From Hyphodiscus hymeniophilus (Eukaryota > Ascomycota > Leotiomycetes > Helotiales > Hyphodiscaceae): 64,000 nucleotides of DNA. Location of the stretch: assembly GCA_016508695.1 (NCBI GenBank), contig VNKQ01000015.1, positions 1 to 64,000 of the forward strand, given 5' to 3'. Position numbers and translations under genes: made by a program. The notes below the pieces were generated by a model, which searched no databases, was not told the origin of the DNA, and saw nothing but the letters and a program-made list of their open reading frames with translations. Below are positions 35,254 to 47,303 of the stretch, piece by piece. The stretch's first letter is position 1, and the number at the start of each line of letters is the position of its first letter.

Positions 35254-36060
35254 TTAAACCATCAAAGCAGCGAGTCCACCAGCAGCCATGACTCCGAAGA
35301 CCCCTGCAGTATTCATTGGCCCACCACCGGTAGAAGTCGAACTCGCAGCTCCCTTTCCAGTGATAGTGCTAGTAGCTTGGGCGATGGTTTGCATCATACT
35401 CGAGCTTGAGTTACCATTCACACTCAAACTAATTGTCGTAGTGGTCGGCATGGTTGTGTGATAACCGCTGATCATGGTACTAGCTGGAGCGACGTTCGAG
35501 GCAGCCTGCTTCGCGGCAACGGCGTACATGGCGATGGTCATGTTGGAAGGAGGATTGACGACACCGACCATTCCATTTTGACAGTGCTTATGAGCGGAGC
35601 AGTAGAACCAGATAGGGTCAGTCGATTTCACCGTAATCGAGTAAGTATCATTCTGGTTGTGTACTCAGTGGTGGTCATTTATTGGGAATCGACGAGGTTA
35701 TTGAACTCACGCCGGATGGGGTGCCATCGATATAGCCGGAGAAGAAAGTATTGGATGCCGGCATGCATGGTGAATCAAAATCGCCTTTGACAACGGAGTG
35801 AGGAGCGGCGAAAGAGTAAAAGTGGAATTCAAGACTGCAAGACTCACAATATCAGCATCAATTATCTTCACTGCACGTCCAAAGCCTCGAAATACAATGA
35901 TGAAAGAATTGAGGTTAGGGAAGTGAACTTACACATCGCCGACATCAGCAGTGGTAGTATTTGGGTTGAAGTTGAGGGCTCCGTTTGCAACGTCAATAGA
36001 GACAGTCTTAGCAAAAACAGCGGCAGCGAGAACCAAGACGTTGATGATCGAGTAAAACAT
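35254..36060 (-). CDS. GPI-anchored extracellular cupredoxin-domain protein
   Basis: Three exons (36060-35933, 35834-35711, 35652-35254) give 216 aa. In order: a signal peptide (first about 17 residues), a plastocyanin-like domain with DVLEFHFYSFAAPHSVVKGD (His ligand), then PIWFYCSAHKHCQNGM, which supplies the Cys, His and Met type-1 copper ligands, then a Ser/Thr-rich stalk, and a hydrophobic C-terminus suited to GPI attachment. Known fungal members are serine-rich cell-surface proteins, often called extracellular serine-rich proteins. Copper binding is predicted from the intact ligands; a redox role is unproven. Confidence 0.88.
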
Positions 36061-36662
36061 GATGGCGATGATGGCGGTCTGGTATGTTTTCGTGGATGTT
36101 TGGTTGTGTGAGTTCAGTTGAGTAAAGGCGAGAGAAAGTGAGCAAAATTTAGAGTGGCAAGAAGGGAAGAGGCTTATATGAAGAGTGGCTTCTTCACGTC
36201 ACTCTTTCCGCTTTCGAGGGGAATTACTGTCGTACAAATGAGATTGAGCTGCACTTGCCCGCGACAGCCGTTTCGGTATCGTTGAGGGGTTGCGCAACCA
36301 CTAACAAACCATACACAAATGTTTCAGTGTTATTTTCGCACGAAGGCCCTTCTTGGGACGCAAACTCGTTCCGCATATACATTTCAACGAACGAGTAGGA
36401 CAGTTCTGGCGACGTATTGTCGCATTGGGAATTTCTGGTAAGACTGATAATATGTCTGTTGCCCTAGCCTAAAATCTTCCTGATCGTTTGTACATTGAGA
36501 TACAATACGCTGACACCCATCAAGTGATCTATCTTACTACCAAACAGGTTCCTAACAAGAAATGGATGTATTCTATCGTGAATGCCTTCTCTCGAATCCA
36601 CTCAAAACAAGACTTCGAAGCACAACCTTCGTCGGCCAGTTCGATACTTCATCTCGGCACGC
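36061..36662. other. Intergenic, nothing recognised
   Basis: Promoter side of the cupredoxin gene and 3' side of the following membrane protein. No gene seen. Confidence 0.5.
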
Positions 36663-37676
36663 TCAACGAATCAAGGATCTCGTCCCCAGGTGTGTCGTCG
36701 AGACCAGAGACTTCTGCTCCTCCTTCGAGGCTGCCACTAGCCCCCCGCCAACCCCTGTCCCGCACGAATGAGTATATTCTTCATATTGTGGACAATAACA
36801 AAATGACTTCAGATGCTCAGGGAATTTGTGTCGTTCCCTTTGTTCCTCGGCACCTGCAGCTGCAACGCCAAATATTCTCTTGAACCCTTCTCGCGCGCGC
36901 TGATGAAGGTCTGGACAGCTTCTTGTGAGGCTGAGATGATGGTAGAAGGGCTCTCGTGACTGTGCATTGACTGCAGAATTGATACGTCGAAGTGACAATC
37001 GCACAGTATTCGACAAGGGCCAAGATAATCTCCTATCTACATTGGCGGAGAGTCCGTTGGCAGCTAGACGAGCAATAGGGGCGACTGGAGGAATACCAAT
37101 TGCTGCTGGAGGTGGCGGATGTTGGTGTAAAATTCTATCAAAATCGAGCGGAGGGCCAATGATTTCAGGCATTTGTTGAGGTTGTGGTGCTTGTAACGTC
37201 GGATGGGTGTCTCTCAGAGCCCGTACTGCATTTGATATACGCTCGCGCCAAGGCGTAGAGCTTCGTTCTCCGTTGCGAGAGTTGTCAGACTTCTCGACGT
37301 CCCAGCACCATCGCTCATGTCGTTTCGCACCGAGCAGCACATTGAGGAAAACGTTAAAGAACGCAATGACGGCGAAGGTGATCGCCATGGCCGTTCCGAC
37401 TTTCAGGGGGATCGGTTTGTGGATCGAGTGCGTGTAGACAAGAATCGTTACCCACATAGTGAAGGCGGACAGAGCCATCATTATGGGGAGGACCTGGTAA
37501 GCGATCAGGTTGAGGTTTAGCTTAATTGGTGCATTGGTGATATGTTTTTGCGTGCCAGTTGATGAGTTGGGCGCAACGTCGGGAACCTGGACCCTAACTG
37601 GAGATTCATTTTCATTTGGCTCAACAACGACTTCTACTCCGTCCCGAACATCAGGGACGGGCTGGATTCCGTCCAT
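36663..37676 (-). CDS. Hypothetical two-helix membrane protein
   Basis: 337-aa uninterrupted frame starting MDGIQPVPDVRDG. An acidic N-terminus of about 50 residues precedes two hydrophobic helices (about 58-85 and 92-115), followed by a long polar tail rich in Pro, Arg and Ser. I do not recognise a domain. Its layout resembles the next gene, which also has two close helices and a long disordered tail, so the two might be related fungal-specific membrane proteins. Confidence 0.6.
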   Translation of the reverse strand: MDGIQPVPDVRDGVEVVVEPNENESPVRVQVPDVAPNSSTGTQKHITNAPIKLNLNLIAYQVLPIMMALSAFTMWVTILVYTHSIHKPIPLKVGTAMAITFAVIAFFNVFLNVLLGAKRHERWCWDVEKSDNSRNGERSSTPWRERISNAVRALRDTHPTLQAPQPQQMPEIIGPPLDFDRILHQHPPPPAAIGIPPVAPIARLAANGLSANVDRRLSWPLSNTVRLSLRRINSAVNAQSREPFYHHLSLTRSCPDLHQRAREGFKRIFGVAAAGAEEQRERHKFPEHLKSFCYCPQYEEYTHSCGTGVGGGLVAASKEEQKSLVSTTHLGTRSLIR

Positions 37677-38367
37677 GCTAGTGTTACTGAATCCAAAATT
37701 CTGATGATAGTGATGAATGTAGTACCCAGAAGATTGTTTGGTATCGCTGATGGAGAATTAAAGATGATGGACTTGAGGTAGGATAAAACACTTGTTGTTG
37801 CGACTGCAACTGCATGTGAGAGAGCAATGAGGATCGACCTGCTAGCTAATATGCAAAAAACGATGGTAGATCGAAGCTCAGGGACACTGATAGCAGCCTC
37901 GGATAGTTTCGGGCATTTAGTCCTTCATGGTCTCGAAATCACTCGAAATTGTAGATTGTTGCGAAACCTCAAACTCTCTTCGAGTACACTCAAGTTTTGC
38001 TGTTTGATACTCTCTAGACATTCTGTACTACAGATATCCCTCGGAAAGATAGCCGATACAAGTCTACCTACTCGATCCTGGTATCACACGGAGAATGATT
38101 ATCAAATCTTCAATCGGATAAATAGAGTCATGAAACGAGGAGATAGGGACAAAAAAATCCCATGAAAAAGCTTCTAGTCAGGCCGACGCCCTAAACGACA
38201 AACAGAGATTGAAAACAATCGCTAGAAGCACCCAGAATCATGAAGATAGTCTTAATACACTGTTTCGGAACAACAATTCCAAATCACCTGCCGTTGCCAC
38301 TAATTGTGTACTGTCAACTCGATGGTCTGGCGACTGTCCTATAAGTGACCTTTGAGTGGTTGCTGTC
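37677..38367. other. Intergenic, nothing recognised
   Basis: Spacer between two minus-strand membrane protein genes. No gene seen. Confidence 0.5.
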
Positions 38368-40218
38368 TCATTCAGTCCTGTTTATCTCATCAACTTTCGT
38401 TTGCCGAGTTCCGCTGGGAAGACTCACGGCACCTGTCAGCTGCTCGCCATCTTCCTCCTCCTCGTCTTTGACGTACGCATGTCGCGATGTGACGATACTT
38501 GAATCTTGCCTGCCGGAATGGTTTGGACGTGGAAAGGAGCCATCACGCGAGCTGTCGCCTTCTTGCAACCCATAAACTGGACGCGAGTCCGCAAAGGAGC
38601 TATCATGGACCAATTTCCCCTTATTCATGCTCGATAGCAATGGATGGTCGCGCACAGCTTGAGCAGCTGGAATGGTCATCGATGCGTTCAGGAAATCGCT
38701 CGATGCTGTCGTTTGAAAATTGCGAACATTTCTAACAGCCCCTCCAGCTCTAGGAAGTCGCTTGCGCCTTTTGTTCCGCGATGACTGCTTTGCTGATGGG
38801 CTCTGCTTTTGCCTTCGGCCAATTTTCAAGGATTCGGGAATCGTAAGTTGTCGCATTGCGCCGGATTTGAATTGCTCTGACAGCAGAGCTTCTGAGTGTG
38901 GAAGTATAGGCAGTAGAGAAACTGGCTCTGCTCTATGAACGCCTGCTTGCTCCGGGGAGCCAGAGTGATGTGCTACCGGAGGAACAACAAGTTCTGGCAG
39001 AGTGTTATCTGCTGTTACAGAGAGTGAAGTAGGAGTAGTTGTTAATCTGCCAAGGGCTGGTCCCTTTGAAGACTGTGAATGTTGTGGTGGCTGTGTTGTT
39101 AACCTGGAATGGTGTTGTTGAGTGGCGATCTGGGAAAGAGGAATATGCGAAGATTCTGGTTCTACGATTAGTGGGTGACGGATCGAGGACGATTGACGTT
39201 TCGAGCTTGAGTTCTCGAAATTCTGGTTGAAGTTGTTGTTGCCACTATCCGGTCTTGTGGGGTTCGTGATAACGGGTGAAGTTATTGCAATTGTGGGAGG
39301 TGCTGTGCTGAGCGAACTCGAGGCTGTTGCATGAGACTGTGAAGAATTCGGAACCTCGGGTGCCTTCAGTTCCCAACTGTACTTCTCTCGTCTCTTCCCC
39401 TTCCCAGAGATTTGAGCCGCCAAAACCGGGTCCGCCTGCGCTTGAGGAGAGCCAGACTCCAAGACCGTGCTTTGGACTTCATGATCCTCATTCTCCTGAT
39501 CAATGTCACTCGAAGCCGTTCTTTGCCCCGCAGCTCCTACATCCCTCGCTTCCTGGTCCATTCCCCCGTTTCCTCTGGCCTCTGTCTCTGTTCCAGTCTT
39601 CGCTCTCCTCTTCGAGCCGTCCTCCATCGCAGTTCTCGCCCGCCTCCTGCCAGCTTCCAGATCCAAGCCAGCACCACTATCCCTATTCTTCCCCTTCTGC
39701 TTCTTCTCCTTCTCCGCTAGGCGTTCGGCAACCGCCTCCCACACTGCCTCCGCTTTTTTGCAATTCAGCTCCTTACCGCTGACGCCAGCCTCACTGACAA
39801 GGTTTTCCATGACCTCGTTCCATCCCAGAATCACAGCAATGATCGCAACAATCACGCAAGCCAACGCGCCAACAACGACAGCTTTCCTTTTCTTCAATGT
39901 TAACATGAGAATCAGTATCGTCTCAACTACAGCAATTAGAGATCCAAGCAGTACTCTGCGAAGCCAGATCCCGGCGGGGGAAACACGGAATCTCGCACGG
40001 CTGCGATATAGATTCCTCACATGCATCTGCTCGAGGGAGTATTGAGAGTGCGTTTGTGCGCCGCTATAGAATCGGGTAACTCGTGAAATGTGTTCGGTTT
40101 GATGGTTCGGTGGGGGGAGGGTGATAATGTCTGCGCGGTGATCGGGGCCAACTTCGGCGCCGCTGCCATGTTGGGCGGTAGAAAATGTAGAAAACAGGTA
40201 ATCAATGATCGAGTCCAT
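38368..40218 (-). CDS. Hypothetical membrane protein with long disordered tail
   Basis: 616-aa frame starting MDSIIDYLFSTF. Two hydrophobic helices lie at about 85-108 and 112-132, joined by a short Lys/Arg loop (LKKRKAV). A charged region follows that may form a coiled coil (around 150-180), then about 430 residues of low-complexity Ser/Pro/Gln/Arg sequence. No catalytic motif recognised. Length and lack of stops support a real gene; the GC-rich complement gives long antisense frames that I do not believe. Confidence 0.62.
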   Translation of the reverse strand: MDSIIDYLFSTFSTAQHGSGAEVGPDHRADIITLPPPNHQTEHISRVTRFYSGAQTHSQYSLEQMHVRNLYRSRARFRVSPAGIWLRRVLLGSLIAVVETILILMLTLKKRKAVVVGALACVIVAIIAVILGWNEVMENLVSEAGVSGKELNCKKAEAVWEAVAERLAEKEKKQKGKNRDSGAGLDLEAGRRRARTAMEDGSKRRAKTGTETEARGNGGMDQEARDVGAAGQRTASSDIDQENEDHEVQSTVLESGSPQAQADPVLAAQISGKGKRREKYSWELKAPEVPNSSQSHATASSSLSTAPPTIAITSPVITNPTRPDSGNNNFNQNFENSSSKRQSSSIRHPLIVEPESSHIPLSQIATQQHHSRLTTQPPQHSQSSKGPALGRLTTTPTSLSVTADNTLPELVVPPVAHHSGSPEQAGVHRAEPVSLLPILPHSEALLSEQFKSGAMRQLTIPESLKIGRRQKQSPSAKQSSRNKRRKRLPRAGGAVRNVRNFQTTASSDFLNASMTIPAAQAVRDHPLLSSMNKGKLVHDSSFADSRPVYGLQEGDSSRDGSFPRPNHSGRQDSSIVTSRHAYVKDEEEEDGEQLTGAVSLPSGTRQTKVDEINRTE

Positions 40219-41166
40219 CGAATTCGTTCCGGTTTGTTACTAGAAAGATGCATGGAAACGGGCCGTAAATATAGAAAATCGAGTGAGGCGTGGCTCTTCT
40301 CAGATCGAAGATACTTTGCGATTCTTCACAAAGATCAAAGAACGCTTGTCTCAAGGATGGCTTCGTGCATGTCCCGGCGGAAAAGCCTTCTTTAAGGCTA
40401 CACGATCAAGCTGTCAATTGTTGTCGAATTACAGATTATTGTGATGCAGGATTGTGAATTTCGGAAGTCCCATGGGTTTCAAATTGTCTCGAATCTCCAT
40501 GTTGTGGAGCCAGGCCCACGACCAGGAAGAGGGATCTCTTCAACACCTAATCTCTAGCAGATTCATGTAGTAATAGGTCTGAAGCTGGTGAAAGAGCATT
40601 GAGTCAAAATAGCTTTCAAATGATAAGCACTCGCCAGTCGATAACGATATCAGAATGTGATATCAAAGAATTCAGCAATTCAAAAGCTGCTTTTACAGCA
40701 ACCCAGGCGCCATAATTGGCTTAGTTGCGACTTCAGATACGAATAAACAATTCATAAACACCCCAACCACTCAGATGCTGACGTCCACTTGGACGAGAGG
40801 AGGAGCAGTGGATGGGAACTGGGGTTCTGCAAGCGCAGAGCACGAGGGCATTAAGGTGTGCGACATCTACTTGTAGAGGATTACGACGGACCAGACTTGC
40901 AGCATATGATTCCTCGTAAATCACTTGACTTGAAAGAAGCTGAACAAATGTTCCACATCGAGAAGGCCGAGACATATATGGTATGAAGGGCAAATAACTG
41001 CTTCGTGATGAGAACAGCTTCGTTCTCATTTCTTGCTAGCCACCTACATAGATCAACACGGATCTAAAACTCTTGACTCCTTTACGCTAGCGCCTGAAAT
41101 GCGGATTTGTACCTTTGCTGCCAACTCCACGGTCGTTTATGAAGGTTCGATGTGGGAGTCCAGATT
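40219..41166. other. Intergenic, nothing recognised
   Basis: Upstream of the 616-aa membrane protein and downstream of APM1. No gene seen. Confidence 0.5.
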
Positions 41167-42682
41167 TCAGCTGACGTCTGGAAGTCGCACTGCTATGTCG
41201 CCGGATTGTGTGATATAGCGTACCCAGGGGAGAGACGGGTATTGTAGCTGGGATGTGTTAGCACTCGATCCGGCCGCAAAGCATGCCAAAAAGTAGACTT
41301 AGGTCGTGTCAGTATGGGAGGAAACACACCTTCGGCTCAATAATCTTTAGATACCGCACTTGAATCCCACTCGTCGTGAAATACGGAATCTCAAACTTGA
41401 CAGAAATCGGCCTCTTCGCACCCTTCCCCCCAACACCACCCATAGAACCACCGAAACCGCCTGTCATCCCACCACCGTGTTCATCGTCTCCTTTCACACT
41501 CGGCAGTCCCAGCTCCGCACGCATTAAGAACTCTTTATTTCCACCAAACTGCTTGATCTTCCATATAATGGCGCTCTTCTCAGGTGCATAATGCACGGAT
41601 CCAATATTTGTCCTAAATCTTGGGCTATCCGCATCTTCAGGAACGGGGACAGAGATCTCGACATTATTGGCCGTACTGCGACGCTTGAATTGCGCCTTAG
41701 CTTTCAGCATGTACTCGATTCGGGAACCAGAATGGGACTCGACTATGCATTCGACCCAGATGAGGGGCTTGACCTGGGTGTTGAGACGGTATGACATCAA
41801 TTCAAATTCACCATCTGGAGGGATGAAGGAGATTGTGCGGTCGTTTTCGAAGCGTGATAAACGAACGCATTGGTGGAATTTCACATCTTCCATTTCGATT
41901 GCCTTTCCTCTTGTTGCTCGGCCGGTAGTCTCGAACATGGCTTTATCATTGAGTCCTAGTCGCAATTCGGGCATGCCTGACAGATAGCATTTCATCTTGA
42001 TCGCACCCAGGATCTCGGACCGTAGGACGTTGCCATTTGAGGATACAAGCAGGTTAAGAGATTCCACAACATCTAGGAAGACTTCGTTCTTGCGGTACCG
42101 GATGCCTTCTGACCGCCACGACACCGCATTCGTGACAGCTATTGGGGGCCTAGCTTGGATTTCCAGTTTATGCGATTCTTGGGTAATGTATTCTTGTAGG
42201 ATTTTGGTTTCGGTGGTTTGAGGGTAGCCAAAGTCCATCATTTCGTCCAGCAGTTCGTATATGACAACAAAGTTGTCACGGATAGATTCTTCTTCGAGCT
42301 CTTTGAAGTACTCGGTGAAGACTTCGACTATTTTGTGGAGGAAGAGGAGGATTTCGGCGGCGTTCGTGTTCCGTTTTGTCAAGGCGAGGAGGTAGAGGTT
42401 ATTGTGCCGAATGTAGAGATACTGGATATGGTCAGAGGAAGACGTGAAGAGGGTCAGGGGAGGCTTACGTTGATGCCCTCGTCTGAGAAGCATGGCGGTA
42501 CAGCGGAACTTTCTTCTTCTGCGTCGCTCAATAGAATGGGGAATTTCTCGACCGCTGACATGGGAATATCTCCTCTATAGTTCCGTGCAAGAAGGGTCTG
42601 CGAGGATCAGTTATGCCAAAGTATCAGATCATGGAAGGCATACCTTGCCCTTGAGGTCGAGGAAGAAGATGGCTGATGCCAT
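41167..42682 (-). CDS. APM1: AP-1 adaptor complex mu subunit
   Basis: Four exons (42682-42644, 42597-42469, 42421-41330, 41247-41167) give 446 aa, the normal length. The protein starts MASAIFFLDLKGK, the longin-like N-terminal domain, and continues with YLYIRHNNLYLLALTKRN. The C-terminal mu-homology domain begins near 160 (SWRSEGIRYRKNEVFLDV) and ends YPSLPWVRYITQSGD after the last intron. It forms the cargo-binding medium chain of AP-1, recognising tyrosine-based signals in clathrin-coated vesicle formation at the trans-Golgi and endosomes. A Gly-rich insert (GGGMTGGFGGSMGGVGGKG) in the MHD is typical of filamentous ascomycetes. First clear housekeeping gene from the telomere. Confidence 0.95.
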
Positions 42683-44021
42683 GGTGTCGAGTTGTGAGAA
42701 TCGGAGAGGTTTATTTTTGAAGCCAGATCGGCCAGGTGAGTATATTTATTCGATCTCGATCATTCGCATACGGTGTTAAGGGAATGCGCTCTCGAATAAT
42801 GGTTTATATTGAACCCCACGTTCCCGTCGCAGCTTAAACATCGCTGCAACAAATGATGCCAAGACAGGCTAGACGCACACCAATCCACATCCGGACTAGT
42901 GTTACTGGTCTCCCATATCGAAAACTTCGTTTCCCAAATTCTTCCTTTTCTCTCCAACGCGCCCTCTAGACAGTGCAGCTCAACATTTACGGCTTGACCG
43001 GCCTGGCTTTCTGTCAGTTGCCTACTTTGCTTATCCATTGATGCAGTTAGCGATTTCGTGGCGCGGAGAGGGACACATGAGGTACCATAAGAGCTGGCCG
43101 AGCATTGCTTTTAATGGCAACAGGTTGCTTGGGCGGCGTCAGAGGGACCAAACAGATGAGAGTAAGAGATGATTGAATTGAGAGTGGTGGGCTGGATTGG
43201 ATTTGGACCGGGGGAATTGAGTAGGATTAGGATCCGCTTGGTGGGCTCTGCAGAGATTTCTAACTGTCGAAGAAAGGCATTGCGAAAGCAGACTCAGAGT
43301 CTTTTGAGTTGTAGACTTTACCAGCTGTTCCATGTCCACAACCGCTCAACTCAACTAATGCAGAGATCATCCCGAGCATGTGTTGAGTGTGCTGCTATAG
43401 ACACCTTCTGAGTCCTCGCATTTGAGCTTGCGAAGAGATCTCAACTATCCATATCAAACCCTCACGGAAACAGACTTTCTCTGCTGATATCTCAAGACTT
43501 CAGCACAACGATCTCGAGCCCGTAAAAGCTGCTTTTCTCATTCCGTGATCCCATTAACCATTAACTTGGCGCCTATTCGATGGCCAATGCCGCCTCAATA
43601 TCTCCCTCGCAGTTCTAATTCTTCCCAAAGCGCTGACACGTGATTGTCTTGTGCTCCCGGTTGCATGTGATCGCCTTTTGCGGACCTTCCCAATATGCGC
43701 CATGTGAAATCACGTCGACGATTGACACTCTTTGAGAGGGGATTTCGGCATTTGGTAAATAACTCGTACGCTCTTATTGTATATTCGTTCATCATTTCTT
43801 CTTAAAATACCGACCCTTTCTTCCCTTCCCCCCTCCCAAAAGCCGAGTCTCCCATTCTACGAAGCTACTTAGCTGACCGCCGAAGAACAATCAAAACCAC
43901 TTGCGCCCAGCAATCGACCGTCAATCTACGGTCCGTCGTATACTTCTACCAATAAAGACACTCTGAGTTTACTACAGCGCTCTACTGTATTCGTCGGCGC
44001 TTGCTTGGCCACTCAACAAAC
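42683..44021. other. Divergent promoter region, APM1 and OPI1
   Basis: About 1.3 kb between two divergent genes. No gene seen; the CT-rich stretch at 43820-44020 probably includes the OPI1 leader. Confidence 0.5.
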
Positions 44022-45782
44022 ATGGAGGATCGCATGCTCTCAGAATACCCGCCCTCCTACTCTCAATCCCACGACCCCTCCACTCTTCGTCTTCCAGTCG
44101 CTCCAACAAACGAGCCATCACCCATCAACCATGAACGAACTCTACCTCCTCTCCCAGTTGCCAGAGCTGCTGCGGTAACTGTCGCAGAACGTGCGCCCTT
44201 TGTCTGGCCATCGAGCAACCCTTTGACGGCATACTACCAACCCGGCCCCTCGCAACTGTCGCCGAAGAATAAGGCCATGGACTCACCTGGGACAATAGAT
44301 ATAGATACGCCGGATAGCAGGGGACGAAGGGGTGGAAGTGTTCTGTCGATAGACGACCCAGATGTGCGAATTGCGGCTGAGGCATTAGGAGATTTGAGAG
44401 CTGGTATGAAGAACTTGCATTCCTCCTCCGCATTTCGAGGACCCCTTGACTGACTCCATACTGCAGATTTCATACAATCACCCCCTCCGCAACACAGCTC
44501 CCTTCCAACGGTTACACAACATCCCGAACCTCTTCTCTCCCTCCTAACTACATCCCACCCTCTAATAGGAACCGCAATCGGAGGCTCCCTCTCTGCATAT
44601 TCTGCATCTAAAAACTACTCCCCGCGCTTCAAATCGTCCGCTGAATACGTTGAGCGACGCTTTACACCGGTCGTCAACACAGTCGGCTCTGTAGGTCGCT
44701 TGACAGGAGTCGAAGGGGGAGTGCGATGGTTCCTCGGCGGACGGAGACCAAGCCATCACCCACCCTCCGATCTCGAGGACGGGAAATCTAACAAACGGCG
44801 CAAAACAAATGCCGAGGAACGAGATTCAGACAGGCAAGATCCATATCACCAGGAATTGCAGCATAGACAAAGGGGCGCAAGTCAGTCTTCCGCAGTGGAG
44901 AGTCTGCCAGCCTACGATGACGAACATCGCTCGCCCTCTTATGAACAGGCCGTCATACCTACCTCCACGCCGCAGGAAGAAGAGTCTACATCCCCAGGGA
45001 GCTCGAGTTGGCAGTCTCGATTAGTGCTCAGTACGAGTGGACTGAGCGTTGCAATGAGCGAGGAGAGTCTACGGAGCCTGAAATATTGTCTAGGTTGGCT
45101 ACGGTGGGCAAATGAACATATCGGTAAAGTGATCCTAGCACTGAAGCAAGTGCTCGAACAATACGATCACGGAGGTCCACCAAGCGCATCCAGTGCCATT
45201 GAGGAGGGGTATTCGAGTAACAATGGGGGGCAGTTGGTGCTTAGCTCGGATGCGGAGAGATCGGCTCTCAATGCCAAGATCGCAGCACTGAAAAGCGACG
45301 TTTTGAAAACATTGAAGGAAGTCGTCGATATTGTGTCCAAGTACGCTGGAGGTGCACTCCCCGAGAACGCACGTGTACTTGTTCGCAAACACCTTACATC
45401 GCTTCCGCAACGATTCCGGCTCGCAAGTGCGAACGGAGGCTCGAATGGAAGCGCGAACGAAACGGGTGCGAGTGGAGACAGAGAAGTAACTGAAGGAGCC
45501 AACCGAGTTATGGTGTTGGCCAAAGAGGGATTGGATATGATGGCGCAAGTTAGTGGGGTCTTGGACGGCACAATCGTGAGCGCAGAGGAATGGTGTGAGA
45601 GACTTGGGCGAAACAAGAGGGGGGAGGTTGAGTTGGAGAGAGGTCAGCAACATTCTAAGCTGGGTACGGAACACCACACGCAAATGGAACTCGAAGCCGA
45701 GAAGCCTGATCCGCTGCAATTCCTCCCACCGATGAACCGGTCGGACGAGACCGGCTATTTTCGGGATGTGAAGATGGGATGA
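44022..45782 (+). CDS. OPI1: Opi1-family transcription regulator
   Basis: Two exons (44022-44403, 44467-45782) give 565 aa with a closed frame. The Opi1 family signature is visible: AAEALGDLRA across the intron, then TTSHPLIGTAIGGSLSAY, and a conserved region SLRSLKYCLGWLRWANEHI. In yeast Opi1 represses phospholipid genes by blocking Ino2/Ino4 and senses phosphatidic acid at the ER; the Neurospora homologue is the clock-controlled gene ccg-8. The mid-protein is Ser/Pro-rich and probably disordered. The start at 44022 is the first ATG of the frame. Confidence 0.88.
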
Positions 45783-47303
45783 TTGGCTCGACGGGACGAG
45801 GCGTAAGGGGAAAGAATGCTTACAGAATAGGAGCTCTTCGTTGATACTTTCTTATGTTGACAATATATGAACTTGGGGGGCTGGCGTAAAGCAGAGGTGT
45901 ATTTTGCAAAACGGTGGGACACGGGGAAAACAGGAAGGCGTTGGGTCTCTTACAGTTGTAATATACCCATACCATATCCTTGAATCTATCAACATCCTCC
46001 AAAGCTTTGTTTTTGAACTGCCTCCATATAGTCAGCAAAAAGCGGACTCGTAGGTGCGTAGTAGGTAGGTATACTAATGGCTTTCCAGAAGAGAAAAAGA
46101 TAGGAAAAGCGAAGAAAGGAAAAATCACGATTGTTATTGCATGGTTGATACTGAAATGATTTCCTCCCGAATCGAGGAAGAAGGATGCCCGAGGCGAAAC
46201 ACCTTCACTCAGTATGAACCCGCCCTTTTTTAACATCGTTAACTTCTTGGACAAGATGTACCTGATTTTCCCCCAAAAGTATGTATTTGGACTACCTAGG
46301 CATTTGTGGTGGGTGGAACGGAGCGGCTGCGCAGAAAGGAAGAGCCGATGCACTTCCTGTCCACAGCATCGCCAGAGGCCTCGAGTTTCACTCCGCTCCT
46401 AAGCTTGTGCATCAGCTGAGCCTCACACTAACGATGCGATGTTTTAAGAACCAACAATGGTAGACAATGGTAGAGTATCTGATGCGATAGCATTCTAGAT
46501 GCGGACATTTGAGGTGTGTATGAATACGAAGATTATTGCAAACTTGCTATAGCCTCTATCTCATATTCGAGCAAAAGCGAGTCTTGTCATCCAGTATCTA
46601 CGCAAGAAAGCGGCTCGAACGAATTGAATTACGGATATTGGAGCAGACGGGTGGAAATTTGATGAGATCTGGAGACCCTGGAATACATTCCATCGCAAGG
46701 TCAGATATATTGTTTCCGTATATCAGCAGGCCCTCATTTCCTATAAGCAGCTGCGTTGCAAACACAGACTAGTATATTCTTAAATTTCATTTCATCTACA
46801 CCACAACAGTCCCTGTCTCAAATTTCAGCTAGTTTGCAGGGTAAATCATTACGCAAAGTCATTGGCACCACCTAGAACAAGCAAACGCGATCCAAAATCA
46901 ATTATCAAAGCCATGACAGGCTGACAGCCGAGCAATATACCTTCCTATCTCAGAAGCAAGACATAGGCTATAGCATATGCCCATGAAATGTCGGTCCATC
47001 AAGGACGATTGTAACAGGCCCAACATATCGGGGTAAGACGTTCAATTGAAGCTTCGTAATTGATTCCAAAGATTATGACAAATGAAACGCGCAAGGAAAT
47101 CTCATCGGTATGTAGCGAGTAAATAAGTATGCTGTGCTTTACTTGTCGGTCTAGAAGGAAACCAGATCGATTGAGTGGTGATTAGAGCAGTGAGGTAAGT
47201 ATCCCCAAAAGCTCAACTCTAGAGCAATTATGAAAAGCGGAATCCTAGCAGCTTGTTGGTCTGCAGTCCCGACCACACAACCGCGTTGAATGGTTGGAAC
47301 AAT
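45783..47303. other. Intergenic, nothing recognised
   Basis: 1.5 kb between the 3' ends of OPI1 (+) and the next gene (-). A 177-codon antisense frame at 45820-46353 has no coding character. No gene seen. Confidence 0.5.

Noticed and set aside
39327..40045. Plus-strand genes opposite the 616-aa membrane protein
   Set aside because: Overlapping frames produced by GC-rich, low-complexity complement; the minus frame is longer and has clear membrane helices.
45820..46353. 177-codon minus-strand gene downstream of OPI1
   Set aside because: Lies over the OPI1 3' region and shows no domain or regular pattern.
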